A stretch of 64,000 nucleotides of DNA from Bacteroidota bacterium (GCA_963169345.1 CAUJCT010000056.1:1-64000); one strand, 5' to 3'; counted from the stretch's first letter, positions 1 through 8,747 are shown. A program made the numbers and translations. Notes: generated from the sequence alone by a model not told the origin.

Positions 1-282
1 ACTCATAGAGAAAAAAGAAAGATAAGGCAATCCCTATTTCAGTTAATACCTTAAAGGTTTATTAGGATTTAGACTGCTCTTATCTCCCCTTCATTTTTAT
101 ATCAAATTTATTGATTTTTCAAACATACGAGGATTTAGGGGGAAGAGGAAATTTTATAGAAAATCGAGTACTGCGAAGTTTGAGTATTCAATTAAACCTA
201 TAGCTAATCTTTATGCAATTTTCAGTAATATTGTTACATATCTGTGCTTGTTTTCAATACTTACGAGTCATAATTTTCATCT
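1..282. other. Intergenic leader with no recognised gene
   Basis: AT-rich stretch before the PhzF-like gene. I see no open frame with family resemblance, no tRNA and no clear terminator. It probably holds the 3' flank of whatever lies to the left of the window and the promoter of the next gene, but no convincing -33/-7 pair could be picked out. Confidence 0.4.
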
Positions 283-1077
283 ATGAAATCTATACCCATT
301 TATCAAATTGATACCTTTACTAACCAACTTTTCTCGGGTAATCCTGCCGCAGTATGCATACTCAAGGAGTGGCTTCCCGAAACACTGATGCAATCTATTG
401 GTGCTGAAAACAACCTGGCTGAAACCGCGTTTATAGTGCCTAAGGAAGACAAATTCGAAATCAGATGGTTTACACCCACAGTTGAAGTGGACTTATGTGG
501 ACATGCCACTTTAGCTGCAGCTTATGTTCTCTTCAATGAATATGACTATCCCGATGAATTGATTCAATTTCATTCACACCGCAGTGGTCTTTTAAAAGTG
601 AAAAAAGATGGAGACACATTTTACCTTGATTTTCCATGCGACACACTCAAAAAAATAGAAGACAAAAACGAGATAATACAAGCTTGCACAGGCATTCTGC
701 CATTAGAAGTGTATAAAGGCAAAACAGATTACATGGCTGTTATTGAAAGTGAAGATGCATTACTACAAATGGAACCCAATCTTACTGCCATTTCGAAATT
801 AGATGCCAGGGGATTGATAGTAACTGCCAAAGGCACCAATGCAGACTTTGTATCCCGATTCTTTGCCCCACAATCAGGCATCAACGAAGATCCGGTCACC
901 GGTTCAGCACACACCAGCCTAATTCCCTATTGGTCAACCCGACTCCAAAAAACCCAACTCAGCGCCCAACAACTCTCACCCCGCGGCGGTCAACTCCACT
1001 GCACCTACAAGCACCACAGATGCCTAATTGGAGGTCAGGCCAGGTTGTATTTGAAGGGAGAGGTTTGGGTGGGGTAG
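283..1077 (+). CDS. PhzF family isomerase/epimerase
   Basis: 264-residue protein of the PhzF/diaminopimelate-epimerase fold family. Seen in the sequence: N-terminal 'YQIDTFTNQLFSGNPAAVC', 'NNLAETAFI' with the glutamate that is the family's catalytic acid (about residue 47), 'RWFTPTVEVDLCGHATLAAA' and, in the second half, 'EDPVTGSAHTSLIPYW', all PhzF signatures. Length is a little short of the usual 260-300 but both lobes are present. Members isomerise small substrates; the true substrate of such housekeeping paralogues is usually unknown, and no phenazine genes are nearby, so a role in phenazine synthesis is not implied. The start is an ATG at 283. It stands alone, with about 380 bases to the next gene. 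Confident for family, not for substrate. Confidence 0.9.
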   Translation: MKSIPIYQIDTFTNQLFSGNPAAVCILKEWLPETLMQSIGAENNLAETAFIVPKEDKFEIRWFTPTVEVDLCGHATLAAAYVLFNEYDYPDELIQFHSHRSGLLKVKKDGDTFYLDFPCDTLKKIEDKNEIIQACTGILPLEVYKGKTDYMAVIESEDALLQMEPNLTAISKLDARGLIVTAKGTNADFVSRFFAPQSGINEDPVTGSAHTSLIPYWSTRLQKTQLSAQQLSPRGGQLHCTYKHHRCLIGGQARLYLKGEVWVG

Positions 1078-1458
1078 AATGTAGTAAAGCGTAACACTTT
1101 AATGTCTTATTCATATTAGCAAAATTCTAGTTGAAATTTTTAAGATGCACCTGAATATCTTTTATTCAGTTCACCCAACATCCGCTATTCATTCTCATCA
1201 TTTAATAGCGAGTTCATTACAAGCATCAGATTGCTGGTCATAAATAAATAAGAGTGCGCTTTATCCAAAATGTAAATGAGGATAATGCAAAAAATTGGTG
1301 AGTGATTTTGGACCAGAAATCAGAATACAATATATGATGTGACGACCTGTTGGTCATTATAGGCGAAAATGAGACATTAAATTGTAGTGCCTAATCAGTA
1401 CCAATGTCTTTTATTTTTTCTGAGAGACGCTTATATTTGTCTGAAATTTAATTCCATT
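1078..1458. other. Intergenic region, probable promoter only
   Basis: About 380 bases with no recognisable gene. A TATATTTG motif at 1432-1439 fits the Bacteroidota -7 consensus TAnnTTTG and lies 19 bases before the lipoprotein ATG at 1459. I do not see a clear TTTG at the -33 position. An upstream in-frame GTG at 1387 would extend the lipoprotein but would bury its signal peptide. Confidence 0.4.
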
Positions 1459-1980
1459 ATGATATCAAAAACTAAAATCACAGGCGCTGTACTTTTTCTG
1501 TTCATGTCTTTCATGATCAATGCCTGTTCTAAGAAAGAATCCGGTAGTACAGGCGGTGGCAACAACTCCACACCTCAGGGCGATTACCTGAAGATCGGCG
1601 ACCTTACCTTTACTGGGGCAGCCAACATGAAAGTTACGGCAGGCTTTAAGGGCATCACACGCAAAACTGAACTGAAGATTTACACTGGTAATCCCCAGGA
1701 CACCTTCTTCGGTGTTGAACACGACACCGTGCTAATCAACCATCCCTGCAAATCCGGTTTAGGCGAAACCTTTAAGGACTCCACTGTTTACTTCTATTGC
1801 AGACTGGGCTTTGTACTGGGTTACCCGATACTAATGACAGTCCAGGACGGCAAGAAATATGGTTCCTACGTAGTTAAGACCGAAAACGGTAAACGCGTAA
1901 GTATCTTTAGCGGCATCATCCTTGAAGACATGAATACCAAGAAAAGGTATACCTGTGAAGGACGGATAACGTGGCCATAA
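1459..1980 (+). CDS. Putative small lipoprotein of unknown function
   Basis: 173-residue protein beginning at the ATG at 1459, chosen because it places a lysine-containing n-region, a hydrophobic stretch and a lipobox-like 'MINAC' (Cys about residue 23) right at the N-terminus; a longer GTG-started frame from 1387 would put 24 polar/mixed residues in front. After the cysteine comes a Ser/Gly/Asn-rich linker ('KKESGSTGGGNNST') and then a domain rich in beta-type residues with three cysteines. The lipobox is non-canonical (Asn at -2), as is common in Bacteroidota. I do not recognise the family. It is monocistronic and is followed by a good terminator at 2011-2036. Confidence 0.65.
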   Translation: MISKTKITGAVLFLFMSFMINACSKKESGSTGGGNNSTPQGDYLKIGDLTFTGAANMKVTAGFKGITRKTELKIYTGNPQDTFFGVEHDTVLINHPCKSGLGETFKDSTVYFYCRLGFVLGYPILMTVQDGKKYGSYVVKTENGKRVSIFSGIILEDMNTKKRYTCEGRITWP

Positions 1981-2010
1981 AAAAGAAATCAAATTAAAGA
2001 CCTTTCATTG

Positions 2011-2036
2011 AAAAGCCCGTTTGATCGGGCTTTTTT
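2011..2036 (+). terminator. Rho-independent terminator after the lipoprotein gene
   Basis: Nine-base inverted repeat AAAAGCCCG / CGGGCTTTT with a six-base loop, followed by a T run. It lies 30 bases after the lipoprotein stop and about 20 bases before the left end of the integrated element. Confidence 0.85.
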
Positions 2037-2053
2037 TGTTTGTAGGAAGTAAG

Positions 2054-2067
2054 GTAGTCCGTAGGGG
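2054..2067 (+). repeat. Left core direct repeat (putative attL)
   Basis: GTAGTCCGTAGGGG, identical to 24750-24763 and in the same orientation. Sequence of this kind (TAGTCCGTAGGGGAAT...) is typical of the complement of a tRNA 3' end, a common integration target; here the surrounding sequence no longer makes a whole tRNA. Confidence 0.6.
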
Positions 2068-2130
2068 TCGAAACCCCCTATGTTTCAACCTGTTGCGAGA
2101 CAAGGCTTGCCAAATTTTTTGATACCGTTC

Positions 2131-2151
2131 GGTATCAAACGGGTGCCAAAA
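2131..2151 (+). repeat. Left copy of 21-bp putative integrase arm site
   Basis: Begins GGTATCAAACGGGT and matches 24640-24660 at 19 of 21 bases in the same orientation. A second shared 12-mer (TATGAATAATCA) follows at 2185-2196 and 24662-24673. Both lie just inside the core repeats, where integrase or excisionase arm sites are expected. Confidence 0.55.
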
Positions 2152-2295
2152 TAATCATTTTGGTAGCAAATAATTATGATTCGTTATGAATAATCAGACA
2201 TAATTTTTCAAAAAATTTAAATTTTTTAATAAATCTTTTTGAATTGCATATTATGAGAATGAAATTGCGACTTTCTCTAATATCGATTAAATTTT

Positions 2296-3276
2296 ATGAT
2301 ATATAATGAAATTAGCAATTCTGATTTAGAAATGTTTCAGATTACTCTTAGTAATTTCAAAAAAATTGCTGAATCTGGGATTAATGAAAAGAATGAAAAA
2401 GAAATAATTAGGACTTTAGATTATTTCATACCATTTATTTCAAATTTAACTGCAAATTCAGTTTTCTCTAAATTACATAGAGTAACTATAAACAAAAGAG
2501 TAGTTGGAAAAAATCAAAGGATTTTTAAAATTTCAGAATTGAAATATCCCCCCTCATCATTGGTTACAAAATATGGAAGATGCAATATTAAAGGGCAGTC
2601 TATTTTTTATTCAGGATCTAACTGGTTAAACACAATGAATGAAATGAACCCTGAAAACGGAGATATGATTACCGAGTCTGTTTGGGAAGTAATAGACGAG
2701 CAACCTCTTAAATTTAGCCCCATTTTTAAAAATCAACCTAATATAATTAAGGATGGAATTCCTATCACAAATCTACTATCTCGGGAATATGATGAACTTT
2801 ATCAAAAAACATTTGGTGCTTACCCACCGAATTTAACAAAAAAAATTGACATGCTAATTCAATTCATTACTGATGAATTTACTCGGGAGGTTACAGACAA
2901 TCATTTTGATTATCTTTTTAGTGCTTATTTTTCAAATAAAATTTTCACTGAGTTAGAAGCAGGAACAATTGAAGCTATTCATTATCCAAGTGTAAAGGAA
3001 AAACTATCATTCAATAATTTAGCGATTAAAGCTGATGCATTTGATAAAAAATATAAATTGATTCAGGTAAGTGATAGTGTAGTTGTAAAAGATAAAAATC
3101 AAATTGGAGGATATATAACTCATGGGCTAGGTGAATGTGAACTATTTGAATTTGAAACAAATCAAGTTTTATGGGATTTGAGCAGCAGGAAAATAACCCA
3201 ACCTTTCGAAGTATTGAACAATTTGAAAGATAAGTATAAAATTGAATTAAATAACATTAATAATAGCTCTAATTAA
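2296..3276 (+). CDS. RES-domain protein (putative NAD-targeting toxin fold)
   Basis: 326 residues. The middle and C-terminal part carry RES-family features: an arginine segment 'VTKYGRCN' followed by 'GQSIFYSG..WLNTMNEMNP' (the conserved Arg and Glu), and later 'YLFSAYFSNKIF' and 'IEAIHYPSV' (the serine-containing part). RES proteins are ADP-ribosyltransferase-like; studied members degrade NAD+ and act as toxins. This one is about twice the length of the classic toxin (about 150-170 residues), with an extra N-terminal helical segment of about 60 residues. It is the first gene of the element and is very AT-rich. The downstream Xre gene lies 195 bases away with its own promoter, unlike the tight res-xre pairs. 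Family call is good; toxin activity is inferred. Confidence 0.7.
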   Translation: MIYNEISNSDLEMFQITLSNFKKIAESGINEKNEKEIIRTLDYFIPFISNLTANSVFSKLHRVTINKRVVGKNQRIFKISELKYPPSSLVTKYGRCNIKGQSIFYSGSNWLNTMNEMNPENGDMITESVWEVIDEQPLKFSPIFKNQPNIIKDGIPITNLLSREYDELYQKTFGAYPPNLTKKIDMLIQFITDEFTREVTDNHFDYLFSAYFSNKIFTELEAGTIEAIHYPSVKEKLSFNNLAIKADAFDKKYKLIQVSDSVVVKDKNQIGGYITHGLGECELFEFETNQVLWDLSSRKITQPFEVLNNLKDKYKIELNNINNSSN

Positions 3277-3377
3277 TTTTCATAAACTTATACAGCTTTT
3301 TAAGGGTTATGATACTATTTGTATTTCTAAATTTCAGTCCAAATTTAGTTTTCTATTATCAATGTGAATAAATTCTC

Positions 3378-3397
3378 AATTGGCATATTTGCCAATT
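3378..3397. promoter_or_regulatory. Inverted repeat, probable operator of the Xre gene
   Basis: Perfect inverted repeat AATTGGCA-TATT-TGCCAATT. It overlaps the -33 TTTG (3388-3391) of the promoter for the Xre gene, a good position for autorepression. A second palindrome, TTTGAATATTCAAA at 3416-3429, covers the end of the -7 element and the likely transcription start. Confidence 0.6.
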
Positions 3398-3419
3398 ATA
3401 ATTAAAATTACTACTTTTG
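3388..3419 (+). promoter_or_regulatory. Bacteroidota-type promoter for the Xre gene
   Basis: TTTG at 3388-3391, a 20-base spacer, then TACTTTTG at 3412-3419, matching the TTTG / TAnnTTTG consensus. Transcription would start near 3426, giving a leader of about 45 bases before the ATG at 3472. Confidence 0.6.
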
Positions 3420-3471
3420 AATATTCAAATTTTAAAAGTGACGGCATCACTATAAACACGGCATTAAATTT

Positions 3472-3903
3472 ATGACAAAAGTAAAATTTTTAGACAACTC
3501 AATTATTGAAGTAGTAGCCAAAGATGGCGAAGTCTTCACTTTAAAAGCACATCTTCCGGTTCATCCAAAAGATCAGGATCAAATCAAAACATTGCTTACT
3601 AAGTACTTTACCGAATGTTTTGAAGAAGACAAGTCAAGCATGGTGTATAGAGTATTATGTAAAATGTTTGGAATCTTTAGTTTTTCTTATCTAAACAGCG
3701 ATCGAAGTGCCGACCGTGAGCGTATTGGAGCCAGAATAAGACAAATCCGAGAACAAAAAGGTATAGAAGCTAAGCACCTTGCAATACTGAGTGGAATTGA
3801 CGCTGCTAATTTAAGTAGAATTGAACAGGGTAGATATTCAGTTGGCTTGGATGTTATTTCGAAAATAGGTGAAGCTCTTGGCTCTAGGGTTGATCTAATT
3901 TAG
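3472..3903 (+). CDS. Xre-family regulator with DUF2442-like N-terminus
   Basis: 143 residues in two parts. Residues 1-60 ('VKFLDNSIIEVVAKDGEVFTL...') resemble the small DUF2442 domain often found on antitoxin-like regulators. Residues about 85-143 are a helix-turn-helix of the HTH_3 type: 'IGARIRQIREQKGIEAKHLA' then 'SGIDAANLSRIEQGRYSVGL'. A strong promoter and two palindromes lie directly upstream, so autoregulation is likely. It could be the antitoxin or repressor for the RES gene just before it, but it lacks the DUF2384 domain of classical RES partners, so that pairing is uncertain. It could equally control the defence operon that starts 260 bases downstream. Confidence 0.75.
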   Translation: MTKVKFLDNSIIEVVAKDGEVFTLKAHLPVHPKDQDQIKTLLTKYFTECFEEDKSSMVYRVLCKMFGIFSFSYLNSDRSADRERIGARIRQIREQKGIEAKHLAILSGIDAANLSRIEQGRYSVGLDVISKIGEALGSRVDLI

Positions 3904-4163
3904 ACCAACTAATTTCAAATACCCAGTTCTATATAAATTCAGAATAATCTAATCTGGTTAATTGTTAGTCTATAAACTAAATGATAAATGCCAAATCGAT
4001 TATTTTGACTTTGTCTCGAAATTTGGAAAAATCCTGCTTTTTGCCGTAATTCCCGCAAATATTTGTAATTAATTATAAATAACTAAAACGAGTTATAGGG
4101 GAAACACTTATAACCCCGATATATTTGCACAACACATTGAAATCCAATAGGAAGAAATAGGCT
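3904..4163. promoter_or_regulatory. Upstream region of the defence operon
   Basis: 260 non-coding bases before hsdM. TATATTTG at 4120-4127 fits the -7 consensus and would start transcription near 4134, about 30 bases before the hsdM ATG; no good -33 TTTG is seen at the right distance. This is the only obvious promoter for the six genes that follow. Confidence 0.45.
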
Positions 4164-5732
4164 ATGGCTAAAATTAAAAAAGAAACAAAAGAAAAGAACA
4201 TTGAATTTACCCTATGGGAAGCTGCCAATAAACTAAGAGGTAGCGTTGAACCTTCAGAATACAAACATGTCGTCTTAAGTTTGATTTTTCTGAAATTTGC
4301 GAGCGATAAATTTGAAGACCATCGTGAAAAACTGATTTCTGAAGGCAAAGAAAAATACATAGAAATGCTTGAGTTTTACAACAAGGACAATGTGTTTTTT
4401 CTTCAAGAAATATCCCGTTGGAATTATATTATTAAAAAAGCAAAGCAAAGTGATATTGCTCTTATTGTAGATACAGCACTTCATACCATTGAAAAAGACA
4501 ACAAGTCCCTAAAGGGTGCTTTACCCGATAATTACTTTTCGCGATTAGGACTTGATGTAACAAAGCTCGCTTCACTTCTTGATACCATTAACGATATTGA
4601 CACTACCAAAGACCCGAAACAAGATCTGGTTGGCCGGGTTTATGAATATTTTCTCTCCAAATTTGCATTGGCTGAAGGCAAAGGGAAAGGCGAATTCTAT
4701 ACCCCTAAAAGTATAGTCAATCTCATTGCCGAAATGATTGAACCATACAAGGGTATTATCTATGACCCGGCCTGTGGTTCCGGTGGTATGTTTGTACAAT
4801 CCATTAAATTTATTGAAGCCCATAATGGCAATAAGAAAGAAATTTCTATTTACGGTCAGGAATACACCAATACCACTTATAAACTGGCCAAAATGAATCT
4901 GGCTATAAGAGGCATAGCCGGAAACCTTGGAGAAAAAGCCGCTGATACGTTTTTAGATGATCAACACAAAGACTTAAAAGCCGATTTCATTATGGCCAAT
5001 CCACCTTTTAACCAAAAAGACTGGAGAGGAGAAAACGAATTGATTGACGATCCTCGCTGGAGAGGCTATGAAGTACCTCCTAAGAGCAATGCAAATTATG
5101 GATGGATACTGAACATTGTAGCCAAGCTTTCTGAAAATGGTGTAGCCGGCTTTATTTTGGCTAATGGTGCATTAAGTGGTGGGGGTGAAGAATATAAGAT
5201 TCGAAGAAAGCTAATTGAAAATAACCTTGTGGAAGCAATCGCTATTTTGCCACAAAATATGTTCTACACAACTGGTATAAGTGTAACAATTTGGATAGTC
5301 AACAAAAACAAAAAAGCCCATAAACGAATCATTGGCGATGAACAACGCCAATACCGCAATCGTGAAAAAGAAATTTTGTTTCTGGATTTGCGGCAAATAG
5401 GCGAATCCTTTGAAAAGAAATATATTCAATTTAACGAAATTCATATTGCAGAAATAGCTAAAACATATCATAACTGGCAACAGGAAAACAACATGTATCG
5501 AGATATCCCTGAATATTGCTATTCTGCAACCCTTGAAGAAGTTTCAAAGAAAGATTTTTCACTTGTTCCTAGTAAATATATTGAGTTTGTAAATCGAGAC
5601 GAGAACATTGAGTTTGAAGAAAAAATGCGGAGACTTCAAATTGAGTTAACGGAGCTGTTAAAAAATGAAGCTCAAAGCAAAAATGAATTACTAACTGTGT
5701 TTAAAGAATTGGGTTATGAAATCAAATTATAG
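4164..5732 (+). CDS. hsdM: Type I restriction-modification methyltransferase subunit HsdM
   Basis: 522-residue N6-adenine DNA methylase, the normal size for HsdM. The N-terminal HsdM_N helical domain is clear ('LWEAANKLRGSVEPSEYKHV'), then 'GEFYTPKSIVNLI' and SAM-binding motif I 'DPACGSGGMF' (D201 to F210), and catalytic motif IV 'NPPF' at residues 279-282. With HsdS it methylates adenines in the bipartite target; with HsdS and HsdR it makes the restriction complex. First gene of a tightly packed operon; its last 17 bases overlap hsdS. All key motifs are intact, so activity is expected. Confidence 0.97.
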   Translation: MAKIKKETKEKNIEFTLWEAANKLRGSVEPSEYKHVVLSLIFLKFASDKFEDHREKLISEGKEKYIEMLEFYNKDNVFFLQEISRWNYIIKKAKQSDIALIVDTALHTIEKDNKSLKGALPDNYFSRLGLDVTKLASLLDTINDIDTTKDPKQDLVGRVYEYFLSKFALAEGKGKGEFYTPKSIVNLIAEMIEPYKGIIYDPACGSGGMFVQSIKFIEAHNGNKKEISIYGQEYTNTTYKLAKMNLAIRGIAGNLGEKAADTFLDDQHKDLKADFIMANPPFNQKDWRGENELIDDPRWRGYEVPPKSNANYGWILNIVAKLSENGVAGFILANGALSGGGEEYKIRRKLIENNLVEAIAILPQNMFYTTGISVTIWIVNKNKKAHKRIIGDEQRQYRNREKEILFLDLRQIGESFEKKYIQFNEIHIAEIAKTYHNWQQENNMYRDIPEYCYSATLEEVSKKDFSLVPSKYIEFVNRDENIEFEEKMRRLQIELTELLKNEAQSKNELLTVFKELGYEIKL

Positions 5733-6897
5733 CAAATTAGGGAATTATATTTGTGAGATTAATGAAAGAAATTCCAGCCTTTCAATTACGAAGTTGTTAG
5801 GTGTGAGTATGGAAAAAACATTTATTCCTTCAGTTGCTAATCTGAATGGAGTTGATATGTCAACTTACAAAGTATTAAGAAACATGCAATTAGCTTGTAA
5901 ATTAATGAGCGTTGGACGTGACGAAAAACTTCCAGTTGATTTGTATAAAGAAGAACAACCAGCATTGGTTTCCTCTGCTTACTATGTATTTGAACCAAAA
6001 GACAAAGAAGAGTTAATGCCTGAATATTTATTGCTGTGGCTCTGCCGAAAAGAAAATGATAGATATATTGGTTTCATAAGCGGTGGCGATGTGAGAGGTG
6101 GTATTTCTTGGGAAACATTTTGCAATCTTCCAATTAAAGTTCCTTCTATTCCAAAACAACGAGAAATAGTTACTGAATATAACATAATTCAAAATCGAAT
6201 AGCAATAAACCAAAAACTTATACAAAAACTGGAAGAAACAGCAATGTCGATTTACAGGGAGTGGTTTATAAAAGGAATTGATGAAGACAATTTACCTTCG
6301 GGGTGGAGCGTTGGTAAACTTGGAGATTTAGTTGATGTTATAAATGGGTATCCATTTAGTAGTGAAGATTTTTCTGAAACAGGCAATTTCCCAATCATTA
6401 AGATTACAAATATAACCGAACCTAACATTGATTTATCAACAACGCAATATTATCTAGGTAAAATTGAAAATAGGATGAAGAAATGTGTAGTAAACCAAAA
6501 CGATATATTGATTTCAATGACAGGTTCACATATGAACCAAATTAATTCTGCTGTTGGAAAAATTGGAAGATACGACTATGAGTTCTCTTCATTACTTAAT
6601 CAGAGAGTAGGTAAACTTAACCCAAAATTTCAATGTCAGGAGTTCGTATTCTTTACGATGCTGCAACAAAACATCAAAATGGAAATTTTAATGGCCGCAA
6701 CAGGAAGCGCAAATCAAGCCAATATTTCATCGGATACGATAAAAGGTATTGAAATAATCATACCCAATGAAACCATACTCGAATCATTTGAAAATATTGT
6801 TTTAAAAATAAGGAATGTAATATCTAACTATAATAAGGAAACTAGAAAGCTAAAAGAAATGAAAGATTTACTTCTTTCAAAGTTAGCAAAAAATTAA
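5716..6897 (+). CDS. hsdS: Type I restriction-modification specificity subunit HsdS
   Basis: 393 residues. Two target-recognition domains (about residues 1-150 and 190-360) are separated by a helical conserved region ('IPKQREIVTEYNIIQNRIAI' then 'QKLEETAMSIYREWF'), with a second helical region at the C-terminus ('NYNKETRKLKEMKDLLLSKL'). Each TRD reads one half of a split target and the helices set the spacer length. The second TRD opens with the usual 'LPSGWSVGKLGDLVDVINGYPF'-type motif, while the first is a different subtype, so the two halves probably have separate origins. It overlaps hsdM by 17 bases and is followed after 10 bases by the Gabija nuclease gene. The target sequence cannot be read from the protein. 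Confidence 0.95.
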   Translation: MKSNYSKLGNYICEINERNSSLSITKLLGVSMEKTFIPSVANLNGVDMSTYKVLRNMQLACKLMSVGRDEKLPVDLYKEEQPALVSSAYYVFEPKDKEELMPEYLLLWLCRKENDRYIGFISGGDVRGGISWETFCNLPIKVPSIPKQREIVTEYNIIQNRIAINQKLIQKLEETAMSIYREWFIKGIDEDNLPSGWSVGKLGDLVDVINGYPFSSEDFSETGNFPIIKITNITEPNIDLSTTQYYLGKIENRMKKCVVNQNDILISMTGSHMNQINSAVGKIGRYDYEFSSLLNQRVGKLNPKFQCQEFVFFTMLQQNIKMEILMAATGSANQANISSDTIKGIEIIIPNETILESFENIVLKIRNVISNYNKETRKLKEMKDLLLSKLAKN

Positions 6898-6907
6898 TAA
6901 ATAATTA

Positions 6908-8746
6908 ATGGGAATACAGCTAAAACAATTGAGAGTGCATGGATTCAGAGGATTAGATAATCTAGAAATTGATTTCGATCCTACAACCGTGTTAGTAGGC
7001 ACAAACAATGCAGGCAAAACTACGATACTAAAGTCTTTACAGCTTGGTCTTTCAAATTCATTTCAAATAACCGATGATGATTTTCACTTTACAGATACTT
7101 TAAATCGCAATAAAATTGTAATTGATATTTTGTTTATTAGTATTGATGATGAAGGAAGACAATTAGCCGAATTTGAAGATAAATGGGCAACAGTATTTAC
7201 AGTAGACCGTATAAGTATAGATTCAATGGGCAACCAGTTTCTTGCATTTAGAACAATTATTGAGGAAAATTTAATTAGAAAAACCTACAAGAAAAAACAA
7301 TTTTTAATCGACGAATGGGTTGAGTACTATAATGAATTCGATGGATTTTGGTATTTAAAAGATTTCAAAAATGAATTAAGTTTTTATATTGAAGAAATTC
7401 CATTTTTCTATTTAGATGCAAATAGAGATATTCTTGAAGATTTAAAAAACAAAACGTCGTTCTTGGGGAAAATCCTATCGTCAATTACCTACAACAAAGA
7501 AGACAAAGAATTAATTGAAAATCTCATCAAAGATTTAAATGAAAAAACTATAGATAAAAGTGAAATCCTAACGAACCTTGCTAGCACCTTGGAGGAGTTA
7601 GACACCGCCATGGATAATCCAAACAACACAGTGGACATTACACCTTTCACAAAGAAAATTAGAGATCTCAACAAAGGTGTAAAGATAAACTATTCACAAT
7701 TTTCAATGGAATATCATGGCATGGGAACTAGAAGTTGGTCGTCTTTATTAATTCTTAAGGCTTTTATTTTACAGAACAAAAAACTTGCTGATGCTGCCCT
7801 CGTTGCTTATCACCCTATAATCGCAATCGAAGAACCTGAGTCACATCTACACCCAAACGCACAAAAGAAGCTTTATTCGCAAATTAAAGCTATTGAAGGC
7901 CAGAAAATAGTTGCGACTCATTCAAGTTACATTGCAGGTAGTGCAAGATTGAAAGAAATAAGGAGTATAATAAAAGCTGACAACTCAACAAACGTTGGTA
8001 AAATAGTTGAATCTGATTTAAGCTCTGAAGAAATTAGAAAAATCCACCGACAGGTAATCAACACTAGAGGAGAGCTTTATTTTTCTAAAGTGATTATACT
8101 TTGTGAAGGAGAAACAGAGGAACAAGCATTACCCCTTTTGTTCAGAAAACACTTTAATAAAAGTATTATTGAGCTTGGAATAGATATAGTAGGCATTGAC
8201 GGCGGAGGCAATTATTATCCATTTATATACTTCGCACAGAAGCTAAACTTAAAGTGGTTTATTTTAAGTGATGGAGAAGCTAACATAATAAAAAAACTAA
8301 AGAAAGATATTAAGAAGTTATCTTCTCTAGAAGAGAATATTGATGACATTATCCTTCCCGAAAACATTGTTCATTTCGAAAATGAAAATGATTTTGAAAT
8401 GGATCTTATTACTAATGGGTTTATTGAAGAAATTGAAAATTGCCTAAAAGTCATCCTTAACATAGAAGATCTGGAAGAGCTAATCGCGAACAAAAATGGC
8501 ACATCAAAAGGACGTGTTAAAACTGAAAACATATGCAATACTTGTAACCAAAACATTTTTCAAGAACAAATGCGAGATTATAATGGAAATGAAGGCCATA
8601 AAAGAGCTTTGAATGATTTATTATCACAAAATAAAACCAAATACTCATTTCCATTATCAGAGTTAATATATGACTCTGACAAACCATTACCTCCAAAAAT
8701 TGTAGAACTCTTTGATAAAGTCAGTAATATTTTAAATCCTATTTGA
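6908..8746 (+). CDS. gajA: GajA-like OLD-family nuclease (Gabija component)
   Basis: 612-residue ATPase-TOPRIM protein of the OLD family. Walker A 'GTNNAGKTT' is at residues 31-39; an ABC-type signature-like 'GMGTRSWSSL' lies near residue 270; Walker B 'IAIEEPESHLHP' near 303-314; then a TOPRIM nuclease domain from about residue 390 with E400 in 'CEGETEEQALP', D455-G456-E457 in 'LSDGEAN', an acidic 'ENDFEMDL' and a late lysine in 'NKTKYSFPLSEL'. OLD nucleases next to a UvrD-like helicase (class 2) are the Gabija anti-phage system, in which nucleotide depletion is thought to release DNA cleavage. The usual DxD metal motif reads DGE here. One base separates it from gajB. It is inserted between hsdS and hsdR and is visibly more AT-rich than hsdM or hsdR. 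Confidence 0.88.
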   Translation: MGIQLKQLRVHGFRGLDNLEIDFDPTTVLVGTNNAGKTTILKSLQLGLSNSFQITDDDFHFTDTLNRNKIVIDILFISIDDEGRQLAEFEDKWATVFTVDRISIDSMGNQFLAFRTIIEENLIRKTYKKKQFLIDEWVEYYNEFDGFWYLKDFKNELSFYIEEIPFFYLDANRDILEDLKNKTSFLGKILSSITYNKEDKELIENLIKDLNEKTIDKSEILTNLASTLEELDTAMDNPNNTVDITPFTKKIRDLNKGVKINYSQFSMEYHGMGTRSWSSLLILKAFILQNKKLADAALVAYHPIIAIEEPESHLHPNAQKKLYSQIKAIEGQKIVATHSSYIAGSARLKEIRSIIKADNSTNVGKIVESDLSSEEIRKIHRQVINTRGELYFSKVIILCEGETEEQALPLLFRKHFNKSIIELGIDIVGIDGGGNYYPFIYFAQKLNLKWFILSDGEANIIKKLKKDIKKLSSLEENIDDIILPENIVHFENENDFEMDLITNGFIEEIENCLKVILNIEDLEELIANKNGTSKGRVKTENICNTCNQNIFQEQMRDYNGNEGHKRALNDLLSQNKTKYSFPLSELIYDSDKPLPPKIVELFDKVSNILNPI

Positions 8747-8747
8747 G

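Larger units (their letters stand above)
2037..2295. other. Left end of integrated element (attL region)
   Basis: Non-coding. It contains the 14-bp core repeat (2054-2067), a palindrome GATACCGTTCGGTATC at 2121-2136, and two short motifs (2131-2151 and 2185-2196) that recur in the same orientation next to the integrase gene at the other end. The core resembles the 3' end of a tRNA (acceptor strand plus part of a T-arm), but no complete tRNA can be folded here. Confidence 0.6.

Noticed and set aside
2041-2125. Possible complete tRNA on the minus strand at the left element end
   Set aside because: The acceptor-like 3' strand is present but no matching 5' acceptor strand or anticodon arm is found within about 90 bases.
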